A stretch of 64,000 bases of DNA from Prevotella sp. (GTDB lineage Bacteria; Bacteroidota; Bacteroidia; Bacteroidales; Bacteroidaceae). Under the pieces are notes generated by a model. The model did not search any database. It was given only the letters and a program-made list of their open reading frames with translations, and was not told the origin of the DNA. The position numbers were made by a program, and so were the translations under genes. Below are positions 1 through 9,394 of the stretch, piece after piece. How positions within the stretch are numbered: position 1 is the first letter of the stretch; every line of letters begins with the position of its first letter. The stretch is from positions 21,407 through 85,406 of the forward strand of contig DLZV01000041.1 of NCBI GenBank assembly GCA_003447235.1. The letters run 5' to 3'.

Positions 1-751
1 GGCCCTGGATGTAGAGATAGGTGGTCTCGGGCGTGACACCCAGTCGGCGCAGGTCGCGCGACAATTCACCGAGCTTCTCCTTCGTCCCCGGATTGCCCTT
101 GCGCAGGGCAGCGAGCTTGCGGTTGACCTTGTGCTGCAGGTTGTCGAGCAGGACGGAGGCCTTGCCCGTAGAAAAGGCGCCGAGAGCCACGACATTGTTG
201 AAGTCGGCGATGGTGAAGAGGTTGTTCTTCCTCCTCCGATAGAAGAAGATGTTCCACAGAAAGAGGGGGTAGATAATCTGACTGTAGCGACGCAGGAAGG
301 CGTCGAAGTCGAAGATCTTGCGGTCGTTGAGGGTCACAGAGACACACATATCGTGGAGGCTCGGTCCATAGCACTGGTAGTTTTCTATCGCATAGACGTA
401 GGTGTGGAGGACGTAGGGATTGTCGCAGACCTGCTTCGAATCCTCCGTCCGCCCCTGGAGGAGGTAGTCGTAGTCGGCATCGACGCAGGCCAGCATGTCC
501 TTGCCCGTGCCGTGGAGCAGCAGGCTCGTCAGCACCGACTTCTTGCCGCGCGAGAGTTTTTTGCGCGTGGGTAGCATCACCTCGAAGTAGCGGTGCTCGT
601 TCTCGTAGCGGGCAAGCACCATGCGCCAGAAGAAGACATCGTCGTAGGCCTCAACGTAGGCCACGATCCTGCGCCTCGCCTTGCGCCCGTTGAGGCGGTT
701 GGAGGCAGTGACGTAGTCGGAGGTGATATTGTCTTTCAGCCGTTTTGCCAT
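1..751 (-). CDS. DUF4435 (Toprim-like) protein, 3' end cut by window edge
   Basis: Reading on the minus strand from the ATG at 749-751 gives 250 codons open to the window edge, so the C-terminus is missing. An acidic signature of Toprim-like folds is visible: E34 in YVEAYDDVFFW and the D91-x-D93 pair in ACVDADYD. DUF4435 proteins of this kind (AriB in PARIS) are nucleases paired with an AAA/ABC ATPase, and that partner lies directly upstream with only 16 bp between the genes, so the two are almost surely co-transcribed. Seen: motifs and pairing. Known: AriB degrades host tRNA after release from AriA. Inferred: a role in phage defence; a housekeeping role for this common Bacteroidota pair cannot be excluded. 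Confidence 0.75.
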   Translation of the reverse strand, partial: MAKRLKDNITSDYVTASNRLNGRKARRRIVAYVEAYDDVFFWRMVLARYENEHRYFEVMLPTRKKLSRGKKSVLTSLLLHGTGKDMLACVDADYDYLLQGRTEDSKQVCDNPYVLHTYVYAIENYQCYGPSLHDMCVSVTLNDRKIFDFDAFLRRYSQIIYPLFLWNIFFYRRRKNNLFTIADFNNVVALGAFSTGKASVLLDNLQHKVNRKLAALRKGNPGTKEKLGELSRDLRRLGVTPETTYLYIQG

Positions 752-767
752 ATCGCAGCCTTCCCTA

Positions 768-1589
768 TTATTCGTCCTCCGTTATCTCCGACACCTCCGT
801 CACGTTGTCGAGCCAGCCGTTCATGATGACAGCGGGACTATGGGTGGTGAGGATGATCTGTACGTTGGGGTTGAGTTCGAGTATCAGGTCGATGAGCCGT
901 TTCTGCCATTCGACGTGGAGGCTCACCTCGGGCTCGTCCATGAAGAGCACGTAGTTTTGTCCGTCCTCGATGAGCACGGTAAGCAGGATGACCAGCATTT
1001 GCTTCTCGCCGCTGGAGAGTTGATAAGGCATGAGCGTCTCGCCGATCTGTTCGAAGCGAATTTCGTTCTCCGTGCGCACGATCTTCTTGCCTGTCTCGGA
1101 GAAGAGGTCGTCGATGAGATCCTGAAACTTCCGCTTCGGTTGGCTGATGCGCTGGGCCTCCTCGGCAGCCTCGGGTGTAGCCTTCTGCAGGGCCTGGATC
1201 ATGCGGTTGCCGATATTGACCTGGTAGTCAAGATACTTCCGCTGCAGTTTGTAGATCTGCCAGTCGAGTTCGGTGACGAGGGAGGCGTCGATCTTGTCCG
1301 TTATCTCCGTACTCATCAGCGGGCGGTCGAAGGACCGGATGATGTCGAAGCGTACCCAGCGGGCTTCCTCAGGCGCCACACGCAGGCGGACTCCCTTGAC
1401 GGGATGGCTCGGCAACTCGCCGCCACGGGCCAGGCTCCGCACCACCTTGTTGAGGATGGTACTCTTTCCCACACCGTTGATGCCGCTCAGGATGTTGACC
1501 TGTCGGTGCAACTCCCAGCAGACGTGTTTCTTGCCGCTCCAGAGCGAGTCGATCTCTATCTCCTTGATGTATTCAGCATATTTCTGCAT
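768..1589 (-). CDS. AAA/ABC-type ATPase, PARIS AriA-like partner of DUF4435
   Basis: 273 aa. All core ABC-ATPase elements are present: Walker A GINGVGKST (36-44), signature LSSGEKQ (191-197), Walker B YVLFMDEP (213-220) and the switch histidine H250 in TTHSPAVI. The middle (about 60-185) is a helical insertion. Such ATPases (AAA_15/AAA_21, relatives of OLD and RecF) clamp DNA or hold a toxic partner. The protein is clearly shorter than the AriA ATPases I know from described PARIS systems, so it may be a compact variant. It is followed at 16 bp by the DUF4435 gene. A TAnnTTTG box at 1648-1655 is placed to drive both. Confidence 0.8.
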   Translation of the reverse strand: MQKYAEYIKEIEIDSLWSGKKHVCWELHRQVNILSGINGVGKSTILNKVVRSLARGGELPSHPVKGVRLRVAPEEARWVRFDIIRSFDRPLMSTEITDKIDASLVTELDWQIYKLQRKYLDYQVNIGNRMIQALQKATPEAAEEAQRISQPKRKFQDLIDDLFSETGKKIVRTENEIRFEQIGETLMPYQLSSGEKQMLVILLTVLIEDGQNYVLFMDEPEVSLHVEWQKRLIDLILELNPNVQIILTTHSPAVIMNGWLDNVTEVSEITEDE

Positions 1590-1647
1590 AACGTTCAGGT
1601 ATAATTGTTTGTTGGGAAGCGCGTGCCATGAGGGCTGGCTTCTCTTG

Positions 1648-1655
1648 CAAAGTTA
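1648..1655 (-). promoter_or_regulatory. -7 box for the ATPase/DUF4435 pair
   Basis: The minus strand reads TAACTTTG, the Bacteroidota -7 consensus TAnnTTTG, about 59 nt upstream of the ATPase start codon. A TTGG about 16 nt further upstream is a weak -33 candidate. Confidence 0.6.
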
Positions 1656-1781
1656 GTCATTTTTCTTCATACCAACACGCTGCGAACGGTCTTTTTTCTT
1701 CAAAAACACGTTTAAACGTTTACTATGCTATTTTTCCTCATCTTTTATCGTCTCTCTTACTTACTTTTTTCTTTAGCATCA

Positions 1782-1813
1782 TTTGCGCAATCAGTCCTTT
1801 TTTGCTACTTTTG
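1782..1813 (+). promoter_or_regulatory. Promoter of the GH92 gene (TTTG-N20-TACTTTTG)
   Basis: TTTG at 1782-1785 and TACTTTTG at 1806-1813 are separated by 20 nt, matching the Bacteroidota -33/-7 promoter. The GH92 start codon lies 45 nt downstream. Confidence 0.7.
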
Positions 1814-1858
1814 CAACGTCAATTTCAACCATCAGCAACCAACGACACCACCAAATAG

Positions 1859-4204
1859 ATGAAACGTATCTTCCTCCTCGCCCTGCTCGCCACCGCGCTA
1901 TGGGCTCTCTCCACGTCGGTCCTGGCGCAGAGCCAAGACGGCCTGAGACAATATGTGGAGCCGCGCATCGGCACGGCCCACTGTCGCTACTTCCACTTCG
2001 CGCCCGGCGCGCTGCCCTTCGGCATGGCCAAGCCCGGACCCTCCACCAACGGCCACTACGGCAACGTGGACGGCTGGCAGGCCACGGGCTACGACTATCG
2101 CGACCGATCGATCGAGAGTTTTCCCTGCACCCATGAGTTCCAGGTGGGCGGCATCAGCGTCATGGCCACCACGGGGCACCTCATCACCGTACCCGGAGAC
2201 ACCACGGAGGCGGGCATACAAAAGGGCTACCGCTCCCACTTCAGCCACGACGACGAGGTAGCGACGGCGGGCTACTACAGCGTCCTGCTGCAGGACTATG
2301 GCATCCGCGCCGAGATGACGGCCACGCAACGCGTCGCCCTGCAGCGCTACACATTCCCCAAATCGCAGGAGAGCCACCTCATCTTCGACATCGGCCACCG
2401 TATGGGAGAGAGTGGAGCAATCAAGGACGCAGAGGTGCGCATCCTCGACGACGGCACTATCGAGGGCTACGTCGTCACCTATCCCGAATACGTCAAGGCT
2501 TACCAGCCCGGGGCAGTCGTACCCATATACTTCTCGGCCACGACCAGCAAACGACCAAAACGCTGGGGCACCTTCCACGACGCCACCATCCATCGACAGG
2601 TGAGAGAGGCGCGCGGCGAGGGCGCGGGAGCCTATCTCTCCTTCGCCACGAAGGAGGGCGAGCAGGTGACGGTGAAGGTGGGCATCTCCTACACCTCCGT
2701 GGAGAACGCACGGCAGAACCGACTGGCCGAGGCGCGGACGCTGACCTTCGACGAGGCCAGGGAAGAGTCGGCGCGCCAATGGGAAGATATGCTGGGGCGC
2801 ATCCGCGTCGAGACAGACCGCAGGGAGGACAAAGTGAAGTTCTACACGGGCCTCTACCATGCGCTGCTGGGGCGCGGCGTCTGCAGCGACGTCTCGGGCG
2901 ACTATCCGAAGCACGACGGCACGGTGGGCCACCTGCCGACGAAGGAGGGGCGTCCGGCCTTCAACCTCTACAACACCGACGCCATGTGGGGCGCGCAGTG
3001 GGGACTGACGCAGCTCTGGATAATGGCCTATCCCGACCACATGAGCGACTATATCAGCAGCCACCTGCAGGTCTACAAGGACTGTGGCTGGCTGGCCGAC
3101 GGACTGGCCTGCAGCCGCTTCGTCTCGGGCGTGGGCACCAATCAGCTGAGCAACATGATCGTGGCGGCCTATATGGCGGGCATACGCGACTTCGACCTGC
3201 CGCTGGCCTACGAGGCATGCCTGAAGAACGAACTGGGATGGGAGGAACGCCCGCGGGGAGCTGGCAAGGCCGACACCAAGGACTTCCTGCGCCTGGGCTA
3301 CGTGCCCCACGTTCATGCTGCGGACGGAGGGCTCTACAACTTCTCGGCGTCCCACACGATGGAGTATAGCTACAGTGCCTACGCCGTGGCGCAACTGGCC
3401 CGGGCCTTGGGCAAAGAGGCCGACTACGATCGGCTGATGGGCCTGTCGCACGGCTGGGAGAACCTCTACGACTCGACGTGCAACTTCGTGCGGCCGCGCT
3501 ACGACGACGGCACCTTCGTCGAAAACTTCGACCCGCTGGAGGTGTGGCGCGGATTCCAGGAGGGCAACGCGTGGCAATACACTTTCTACGTGCCCCACGA
3601 CCCGCAGGCGATGATCGCCAAGGTGGGGACCGAGGTCTTCAACGCGCGCCTCGACAGCATCTTCACACTCTCGCAGCGGCGCATCTTCAGCGGAGGCACG
3701 GAGGTAGAGGCGTTTGCCGGACTGCGCACGCTCTACAACCAGGGCAACGAGCCTTCGCTCCACATCTCGTGGCTCTTCAACGAATCGGGACGCCCGTCGA
3801 GGACGCAACACTGGGTGCGCGCCATCCTCAACGAGTTCTATGGTACGGACGGCATCCACGGCTACGGCTACGGACAGGACGAGGACCAGGGAATGCTGGG
3901 GGCCTGGTACGCCGTCTCCTCCATCGGCCTCTTCGACGTGAAGGGACTCGACGACCTCCAGCCCTCACTGGGCCTGGGCAGCACGATCTTCGACCGCGTG
4001 ACCATCCAGTTGCACCCGCGCTACTACCCCGGAGGCCAGTTTGTCATCCAGGCCGTGGACAACAGCCGCCACAACGAGTACGTGCAGCGCTTCTCCCTCG
4101 ACGGCACGCGACTGACCACTCCGCGCATCCCCTTCCAGCGCTTCGCCCAGGGCGGCACGCTCACCGTGAACATGGGCTCCACGCCCGTGGACAACTACGA
4201 GTAG
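1859..4204 (+). CDS. GH92 family alpha-mannosidase, secreted
   Basis: 781 aa with a signal peptide (about 1-23, ending VLAQ). The body is a GH92 exo-alpha-mannosidase: the GALPFGMAKPGP region near the N-terminus, SGDYPKHDGT, the E568 of EGNAWQY that matches the general-acid position in characterised members, GNEPSLHISW (about 629) and the D674-E675-D676 cluster before GMLGAWY that matches the calcium/base aspartates. GH92 enzymes trim mannose from host N-glycans or yeast mannan in the periplasm or at the cell surface. The variant N-terminal motif (TAHCRYFHFAPG in place of a Gly/His-rich loop) puts it in a divergent subgroup; linkage specificity cannot be read from sequence. It has its own promoter and no SusCD pair nearby. 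Confidence 0.9.
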   Translation: MKRIFLLALLATALWALSTSVLAQSQDGLRQYVEPRIGTAHCRYFHFAPGALPFGMAKPGPSTNGHYGNVDGWQATGYDYRDRSIESFPCTHEFQVGGISVMATTGHLITVPGDTTEAGIQKGYRSHFSHDDEVATAGYYSVLLQDYGIRAEMTATQRVALQRYTFPKSQESHLIFDIGHRMGESGAIKDAEVRILDDGTIEGYVVTYPEYVKAYQPGAVVPIYFSATTSKRPKRWGTFHDATIHRQVREARGEGAGAYLSFATKEGEQVTVKVGISYTSVENARQNRLAEARTLTFDEAREESARQWEDMLGRIRVETDRREDKVKFYTGLYHALLGRGVCSDVSGDYPKHDGTVGHLPTKEGRPAFNLYNTDAMWGAQWGLTQLWIMAYPDHMSDYISSHLQVYKDCGWLADGLACSRFVSGVGTNQLSNMIVAAYMAGIRDFDLPLAYEACLKNELGWEERPRGAGKADTKDFLRLGYVPHVHAADGGLYNFSASHTMEYSYSAYAVAQLARALGKEADYDRLMGLSHGWENLYDSTCNFVRPRYDDGTFVENFDPLEVWRGFQEGNAWQYTFYVPHDPQAMIAKVGTEVFNARLDSIFTLSQRRIFSGGTEVEAFAGLRTLYNQGNEPSLHISWLFNESGRPSRTQHWVRAILNEFYGTDGIHGYGYGQDEDQGMLGAWYAVSSIGLFDVKGLDDLQPSLGLGSTIFDRVTIQLHPRYYPGGQFVIQAVDNSRHNEYVQRFSLDGTRLTTPRIPFQRFAQGGTLTVNMGSTPVDNYE

Positions 4205-4381
4205 CCATTGGACAGCACGCAGAGGAAACAAACAATCCAGCGCGACCTTTAGTTATCACGAAGTGTGGTCATCAGCAACCTTCGGCAAGGTAGCGGAACA
4301 CGCCACGAGACTGCAAGACAACAACTTCACCGCTCGCCACCCTGGAGCACCCACCAGACAACCAGCAAAAACGGGGCTCTC

Positions 4382-4392
4382 GGGGGGGGGGG
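4382..4392. repeat. G11 homopolymer tract
   Basis: Eleven consecutive G residues about 110 bp upstream of the TAACTTTG box of the fimbrillin operon. Homopolymers of this length are prone to slipped-strand changes. Confidence 0.9.
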
Positions 4393-4502
4393 TAAAGCTC
4401 AGATTACACCCACGAGCGTACGGCGATGCAAAAAGTGCAATAAAAAACAAAATCGGAGCATTCTTTTTCAGTTATTCCCGCAGTTTTTGGAAGAAAAACT
4501 CA

Positions 4503-4510
4503 TAACTTTG
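4503..4510 (+). promoter_or_regulatory. -7 box for the fimbrillin operon
   Basis: TAACTTTG matches TAnnTTTG. A TTTG at 4486-4489 is only 13 nt upstream, shorter than the usual spacing, so the -33 element is weak or elsewhere. The first gene starts about 280 nt downstream, leaving a long leader. Confidence 0.55.
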
Positions 4511-4792
4511 CATCTGGCTATTCATACTCACAACGTGCCAGTATGGACTACAAGACAAGCGGATTAAAAGTCGTGCCGACCGGCAAGGGAAGGGACTGCC
4601 GTTGGCGGCTCGCGCTAAGACCCTGCAACAGTCGGCAGGGAGTGTAGCAACGCGCCACAGTCCATCCTCCTCGCCATGCTGACACGGCAAGCATAGAAAA
4701 GGCTCATAACGGCAGAAAAGAAGGGGACGCCCCGTTGGAACATCAACAAAAGCACCAGCCTTCACACTGCAAAGACGATCAAAGAACAAAAT

Positions 4793-5743
4793 ATGAAAAA
4801 ATACACCATCAACTCTCCACTGAGGCGAATCATACTATCGGTCTGCGCCGTGGCATTGTGCGCATGCTCGTCGGAGACAGGAGAAGGCGAGCAGCCGGAC
4901 ACGCCGCCCACCCCACCCGATCCGGCAGCGAAATGGCCGATACGCATCAGCAGCGTGCAGGAAACTCTCGGCTCGGACGACGCCTTCGAAGAGGGCGACA
5001 AGATAGGCGTGTATGTGGTGAACCGCAACAGCGACGGATCGCAGGTCGCACTGAAGACTGAAGGCAACTATATAGACAACAGGATGTATGTGCTCCGGAG
5101 CACCTGGACCTCAGCGGTGCCGGAATACTGGAAGGACGCGGCTACCCACGCCGACTTCTACATGTACTATCCTTACACCACGACCATAGCGAATGTCGAG
5201 GCACTGCCATGGAGCGTGAGGACCAACCAAAGCGCAGCGTCGGACTACAAGGCCAGCGAACTGCTCATCGGCAAGACGCTGGACGCAGCTCCGAGCGAGA
5301 ACGCTGTGAGCATCAGCGCGAAGCACGCCATGGCGCAGGTCGTCATCACCCTGGCGGCGGGCAAAGGATTCTCCACGGCCTCGCTGGCGAGTGCCCAGGT
5401 CAGCGTGAGGATCAACAACGTGAGGACGCACGCCACGGCCAATCTCGCCACAGGCATCGTGACGGCCACGGAGGACAAGGGCTATGTCACGCCGATGAGG
5501 GAAGGCAGTGTGTACAAGGCGATCGTGGTGCCGCAGCAGTTGGACAAGGGCCACTTGATCACGGTGACGGTGGACGGCACGGACTTCAACCTGCAGAAAG
5601 ACCCACGGCTCACGGCCTTTGAGCAGGGACACCGCTACCAGATGACCGTGACGCTGAGCAAGACCAGCGGCGGCATGAGTGTGGGCATAGTGAACTGGAG
5701 CGACGACGGCGTCGACTATGGAGGCGTTGCCGAACCGAATTAA
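4793..5743 (+). CDS. Fimbrillin-family lipoprotein
   Basis: 316 aa. A lipoprotein signal ends at LCAC with the acylated Cys at residue 25. The rest follows the Mfa-like/fimbrillin pattern: a segment with DKIGVYVV and YWKDAATHADFYMYYPY, then AMAQVVITL, and near the end VPQQLDKGHLITVTVDGT and GHRYQMTVTLS. Such proteins are exported as lipoproteins and polymerise, or serve as tip/accessory subunits, in Bacteroidales fimbriae. It is the first gene of a plus-strand operon (4.8-16.0 kb) and is followed at 37 bp by a giant lipoprotein with a related N-terminus. Whether it is a shaft or accessory subunit cannot be decided from sequence. Confidence 0.8.
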   Translation: MKKYTINSPLRRIILSVCAVALCACSSETGEGEQPDTPPTPPDPAAKWPIRISSVQETLGSDDAFEEGDKIGVYVVNRNSDGSQVALKTEGNYIDNRMYVLRSTWTSAVPEYWKDAATHADFYMYYPYTTTIANVEALPWSVRTNQSAASDYKASELLIGKTLDAAPSENAVSISAKHAMAQVVITLAAGKGFSTASLASAQVSVRINNVRTHATANLATGIVTATEDKGYVTPMREGSVYKAIVVPQQLDKGHLITVTVDGTDFNLQKDPRLTAFEQGHRYQMTVTLSKTSGGMSVGIVNWSDDGVDYGGVAEPN

Positions 5744-5780
5744 GCCGTTGCGAAATCATCATTAGAAAAAAGAAAGATCC

Positions 5781-8700
5781 ATGAGAACTATCATCAATAA
5801 CAGTCTGTTCTGTCTCCTCGCCATGGTGGCAGCGACGCTCTGCGGTTGTAGCGACAGCATCTTCGACGACGAAGCACAGAACGATGGCGGCAGCATCCGC
5901 CTGGCGGCAGACATCGAGCAACTCTCCGTGATGAGGGTGAACGACAGCGGCTTCTGCGACGGCGACATGATGGGCGTGTACGTGGTGGACTACGAGGGTG
6001 GCAACCCGGGCACGCTAAAGCTGAAAGGCAACCGTGGCGACAACGTGCGCTACACCTTCGACGAGGCGGCCAACAAGTGGACCGGTGCCTACGAGCTGTA
6101 CTGGAAGGACGGCCACACGCCGGTCGATGTGTACGGATACTACCCGTTTGCTGCGCCCGAGAGCATCGAGGACTACCAGTTTGAGGTGCAGAAAGACCAA
6201 AGCAAAGCCTCCTCCAGCGACGAGATGGGGGGATACGAGGCGAGCGACTTCCTCTGGGGGAAGGTGGACGAGGTGGCTCCCACCAGCAGCGTGATCCGCC
6301 TGCCACTGTCGCACCGCATGTCGAACGCACGCGTCACCCTGCTCCAGGGATCGGGATTCACGGCCGAGGAATGGGCGGCCACGGAGAAGATCGTGCTTGT
6401 GCAAAACGTAGCGCGCAAGGCAAGCATCAACCTGGCCAACGGCACGGTGCGCAAGGCGGGCGAGGTGGAGCCCACGGCCACCCTGCCCTCATGCGTCGGC
6501 AACGAGTGGCGCGCCATCGTGGTGCCACAGACTGTGCCCCAGGGCGCGGCGCTCTTCAGCATCACCATCGGAGGCACGCCGTTCAAGTTTACCAGGCCCA
6601 ACGACTTCGAGTACAAAGCTGGCCACATGATGAACTTCAGCATAAGGGTGGACAAGCAGCAGGAAAGCGGACAGTACAAACTGACGCTTGTGAGCGCGAG
6701 CGTCAGCGAGTGGGAAAGCGACCTCGTGAGCCACAACGCCACGGCAAAGGAGTATGTCGTGGTGAACGCCACTCCCGGCAAACTGAAAGAGGCCATCACC
6801 GCCCTCGGCAAGGACTACACGACGCTGAGAAACCTGAAGATCACGGGCGAGATCAACGCCGAGGACTTCTACTTCATGCGCGACCACATGCCGCGGCTCA
6901 CGGCCCTCAACCTCAAGGAGGTGCGCATCAAGGCAATGTGCAAGCCGGGCGAGGGCGAAGAGGGATATGACGACCAAATACCGGGTAGTGCGTTCTATTA
7001 TCAGCACACCAATGGTGGCAGCCAGTCTCTGACACGCATTATACTTCCCGACCGGCTAAGAGCCATCGGTGGCAACGCGTTCTATGGATGCAACAATCTC
7101 ACAGGATCGCTTGTCATTCCAGAGGGTGTGACAGAGATAAGGCGTGGTGCCTTTAATGGCTGCTCTGGACTGAACGGCACGCTCACGCTCCCATCCACAT
7201 TGAGGAAACTGGGCAACAACTGGAACAGTGACACTGCCGACGAGGGCACAGACTATTATGGTGGCGTGTTCCAAAACTGCTCCAACCTCACGGGAAATCT
7301 CGTACTGCCCAACAATCTCGAACTGATCAGAGGTTATTGCTTCGCTGCATGTTCTGGACTTTATGGCGAGCTGCGACTGCCCGAGAAGCTGAAGCACATG
7401 GGGCGTAGTGCCTTTTCATTCTGTCCTGGACTGACAGGTTCCTTGACGATACCACAAGGATTATCCACAATTCCGGTTGAAGCCTTCAGCAATTCTGGTT
7501 TCAATGGTACGCTAACGCTTCACGACGGGATTACAAATATAAGTATTTTGGCTTTCAACAATTGCCATTTCAAGGGAGAGCTTCGTCTGCCGAAAAATCT
7601 GAGGACAATCTCCGAGCGCGCCTTCACCAATAATGACTTCTCTGGCGAACTGAAATTACCGCCCAGTGTGGAGCATATAGGCAGTTATGCTTTTACCAAC
7701 AACTGGCGCATCACGGGCATCCTCAGCATTCCAGAGGGCGTGGTGAGCATCGGCCAGGAGGCATTCGCGGGATGCAAGATGCTCGAGGGCGTCATCTTCC
7801 CCGAGTCTATGGAGACGATACGCCAAAGGGCGTTTGCAGAGTGTTTCGGCATCGGGTCGATCGTCTGCCGTGGCACCATACCTCCACGGATAGAAAACAA
7901 CGCCCTTGACGGCGTGGCCAGGGACAACTTCACCGTGGAGGTGCCAGTTTCTGCCGTAGCCAGTTATCAGACGGCGCAAGGCTGGTGTGAGTTCAAGCGC
8001 ATTGCCGCCCACCACGAACTGACCTGCCGCCCCTCGGTGGCCTGCGCCCTCAGCACAGAGCACAAGCAGAAGATCACCGTCCAGGCCGAAGGCGAATGGG
8101 AGGTGGCCAGCAAGCCCAGCTGGTGCGACGTCTCGCCCATGAGCGGCAACAAAAAGACCGAGGTCACGCTCACCATCAAGGCCATGGCGAAAGGCTCCGG
8201 CAACGACCGCAACGGCAAGGTGGTGTTTCGGCTGAAGGGCAAGGACTACACCCACGAATGCAGCGTGGCGCAGTATGGCTACCAGTATGGGGAGAACGAG
8301 TGGCTGACGCTGCAAAAGGCCACGCGCGGCCACCGTGGCGGCATCAATATCGTATTGCTCGGCGATGGATATGACGCCGAAGACATTGCCTCGGGCGAAT
8401 ACCTGAAGATCATGAAGCAACAGATGGACCATTTCTTCGACATAGAGCCCTACAGGACCTATCGTCAGTATTTCAACGTCTTCACGGCCTTCCCGCTGTC
8501 CACGGAGTCGGGCATCGGTACGGTGAACACCATCCGGCACAACCGCTTCGGCACGACTTTCACGGGCAGCGGACTGAAAGCCACATACGACGAGATCTTC
8601 TCCTACGCCCTCGGTGCGCCGAGCGTGACGAAGGAGAACCTCCACGAGACACTTGTCATCATCGTGCCCAACTCCACCGACTATGGAGGCATGACGCAGC

Positions 8701-9314
8701 TGTGGGCAGACGGATCGGCCATAGCCTTCTGTCCGCTCAGCACCTACGACTATCCGCTCGACTCGCGCGGCGTGGTGCAGCATGAGGCGGGCGGCCACGG
8801 TTTCGGAAAACTCGGCGACGAGTGTATCTACCACAACGCCTTCATAGACGCCTGCGGATGCGCTTGCTGCGGCCATGTGGACGAATTCAGCACCGCCAAG
8901 AGCTACGGATGGTACGACAACCTCTCGCTCTCGGGCAAGGCCCACGGCGTGGGGTGGAGCCATCTGATCTACGACCGCCGCTACAGCGACCTTGTCGATG
9001 TGTATGAGGGCGGCTTCATGCACAGTCGCGGCGTGTTTCGGTCGGAGCAAAACTCGTGCATGAACAACTCCATACCCTACTACAACACGATCAGCCGCGA
9101 GAGCATCGTGAAGAGGATCAAGAGATATGCCGGCGAGACATTCTCCTTCGAGGACTTCGTGCGGAACGACCAGACTGGAAGTGGCGTCTCGCGAAGTCGC
9201 GCCCTGCGCCAGGCCAAGGCCTGGGCGGCACGATCGGCCAGCTCAAGCCAGTACAGGCCCGTGATACACAGGGGGAGTCCGCTGCGCATGGCGAAAGTGA
9301 GAAGGCACAGATAA
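5781..9314 (+). CDS. Lipoprotein fusing fimbrillin, BspA-type LRR, BACON and M64 peptidase domains
   Basis: 1177 aa. Lipobox LCGC gives a lipid-anchored C23. Domains in order: fimbrillin-like (about 28-300, with ELYWKDGHTPVDVYGYYPF); LRR_5/BspA-type repeats (about 350-730, repeated units such as LPDRLRAIGGNAFYGC); a BACON-like Ig domain (about 745-830, GEWEVASKPSWCDVSP); and an M64 (IgA-peptidase family) metallopeptidase (about 836-1130). The peptidase site reads H1001-E-A-G-G-H1006 followed by GFGKLGDE, so the two His are five apart rather than the four of HExxH. The tail after about 1130 is Ser/Arg-rich and low complexity. M64 enzymes cleave proteins such as immunoglobulin A; here the fimbrillin module suggests display on or near a fimbria. 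The substrate is unknown. Confidence 0.85.
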   Translation: MRTIINNSLFCLLAMVAATLCGCSDSIFDDEAQNDGGSIRLAADIEQLSVMRVNDSGFCDGDMMGVYVVDYEGGNPGTLKLKGNRGDNVRYTFDEAANKWTGAYELYWKDGHTPVDVYGYYPFAAPESIEDYQFEVQKDQSKASSSDEMGGYEASDFLWGKVDEVAPTSSVIRLPLSHRMSNARVTLLQGSGFTAEEWAATEKIVLVQNVARKASINLANGTVRKAGEVEPTATLPSCVGNEWRAIVVPQTVPQGAALFSITIGGTPFKFTRPNDFEYKAGHMMNFSIRVDKQQESGQYKLTLVSASVSEWESDLVSHNATAKEYVVVNATPGKLKEAITALGKDYTTLRNLKITGEINAEDFYFMRDHMPRLTALNLKEVRIKAMCKPGEGEEGYDDQIPGSAFYYQHTNGGSQSLTRIILPDRLRAIGGNAFYGCNNLTGSLVIPEGVTEIRRGAFNGCSGLNGTLTLPSTLRKLGNNWNSDTADEGTDYYGGVFQNCSNLTGNLVLPNNLELIRGYCFAACSGLYGELRLPEKLKHMGRSAFSFCPGLTGSLTIPQGLSTIPVEAFSNSGFNGTLTLHDGITNISILAFNNCHFKGELRLPKNLRTISERAFTNNDFSGELKLPPSVEHIGSYAFTNNWRITGILSIPEGVVSIGQEAFAGCKMLEGVIFPESMETIRQRAFAECFGIGSIVCRGTIPPRIENNALDGVARDNFTVEVPVSAVASYQTAQGWCEFKRIAAHHELTCRPSVACALSTEHKQKITVQAEGEWEVASKPSWCDVSPMSGNKKTEVTLTIKAMAKGSGNDRNGKVVFRLKGKDYTHECSVAQYGYQYGENEWLTLQKATRGHRGGINIVLLGDGYDAEDIASGEYLKIMKQQMDHFFDIEPYRTYRQYFNVFTAFPLSTESGIGTVNTIRHNRFGTTFTGSGLKATYDEIFSYALGAPSVTKENLHETLVIIVPNSTDYGGMTQLWADGSAIAFCPLSTYDYPLDSRGVVQHEAGGHGFGKLGDECIYHNAFIDACGCACCGHVDEFSTAKSYGWYDNLSLSGKAHGVGWSHLIYDRRYSDLVDVYEGGFMHSRGVFRSEQNSCMNNSIPYYNTISRESIVKRIKRYAGETFSFEDFVRNDQTGSGVSRSRALRQAKAWAARSASSSQYRPVIHRGSPLRMAKVRRHR

Positions 9315-9334
9315 AAGTGGGAAGGCACAGATAA
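9301..9334. repeat. Two 14-bp direct repeats spanning the end of the peptidase gene
   Basis: GAAGGCACAGATAA occurs at 9301-9314 and again at 9321-9334. The first copy encodes the last residues and stop codon of the M64 fusion, so it looks like a small tandem duplication at the gene end. Confidence 0.85.
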
Positions 9335-9394
9335 CAAATAGAGGAAGCCATGGGACAAAAAATGAATGGGAAGATGAAGAGACTCCCTATGAAG

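Larger units (their letters stand above)
4205..4792. other. 588-bp intergenic region with G11 tract and fimbrillin-operon promoter
   Basis: No convincing gene. It holds an 11-G homopolymer (4382-4392), a -7 box TAACTTTG (4503-4510) and a leader of roughly 280 nt before the first fimbrillin gene. The leader contains complementary CTGCCG/CGGCAG segments (about 4608-4640) that could form a hairpin. Short ORFs here look like chance reading frames. Confidence 0.6.

Noticed and set aside
1898..3859. Long minus-strand frame across the GH92 gene
   Set aside because: Antisense shadow of a GC-rich gene; no domain sense, while the plus strand has clear GH92 motifs.
4205..4792. Invertible promoter for the fimbrillin operon
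   Set aside because: No pair of inverted repeats flanking the -7 box and no recombinase gene nearby were seen.
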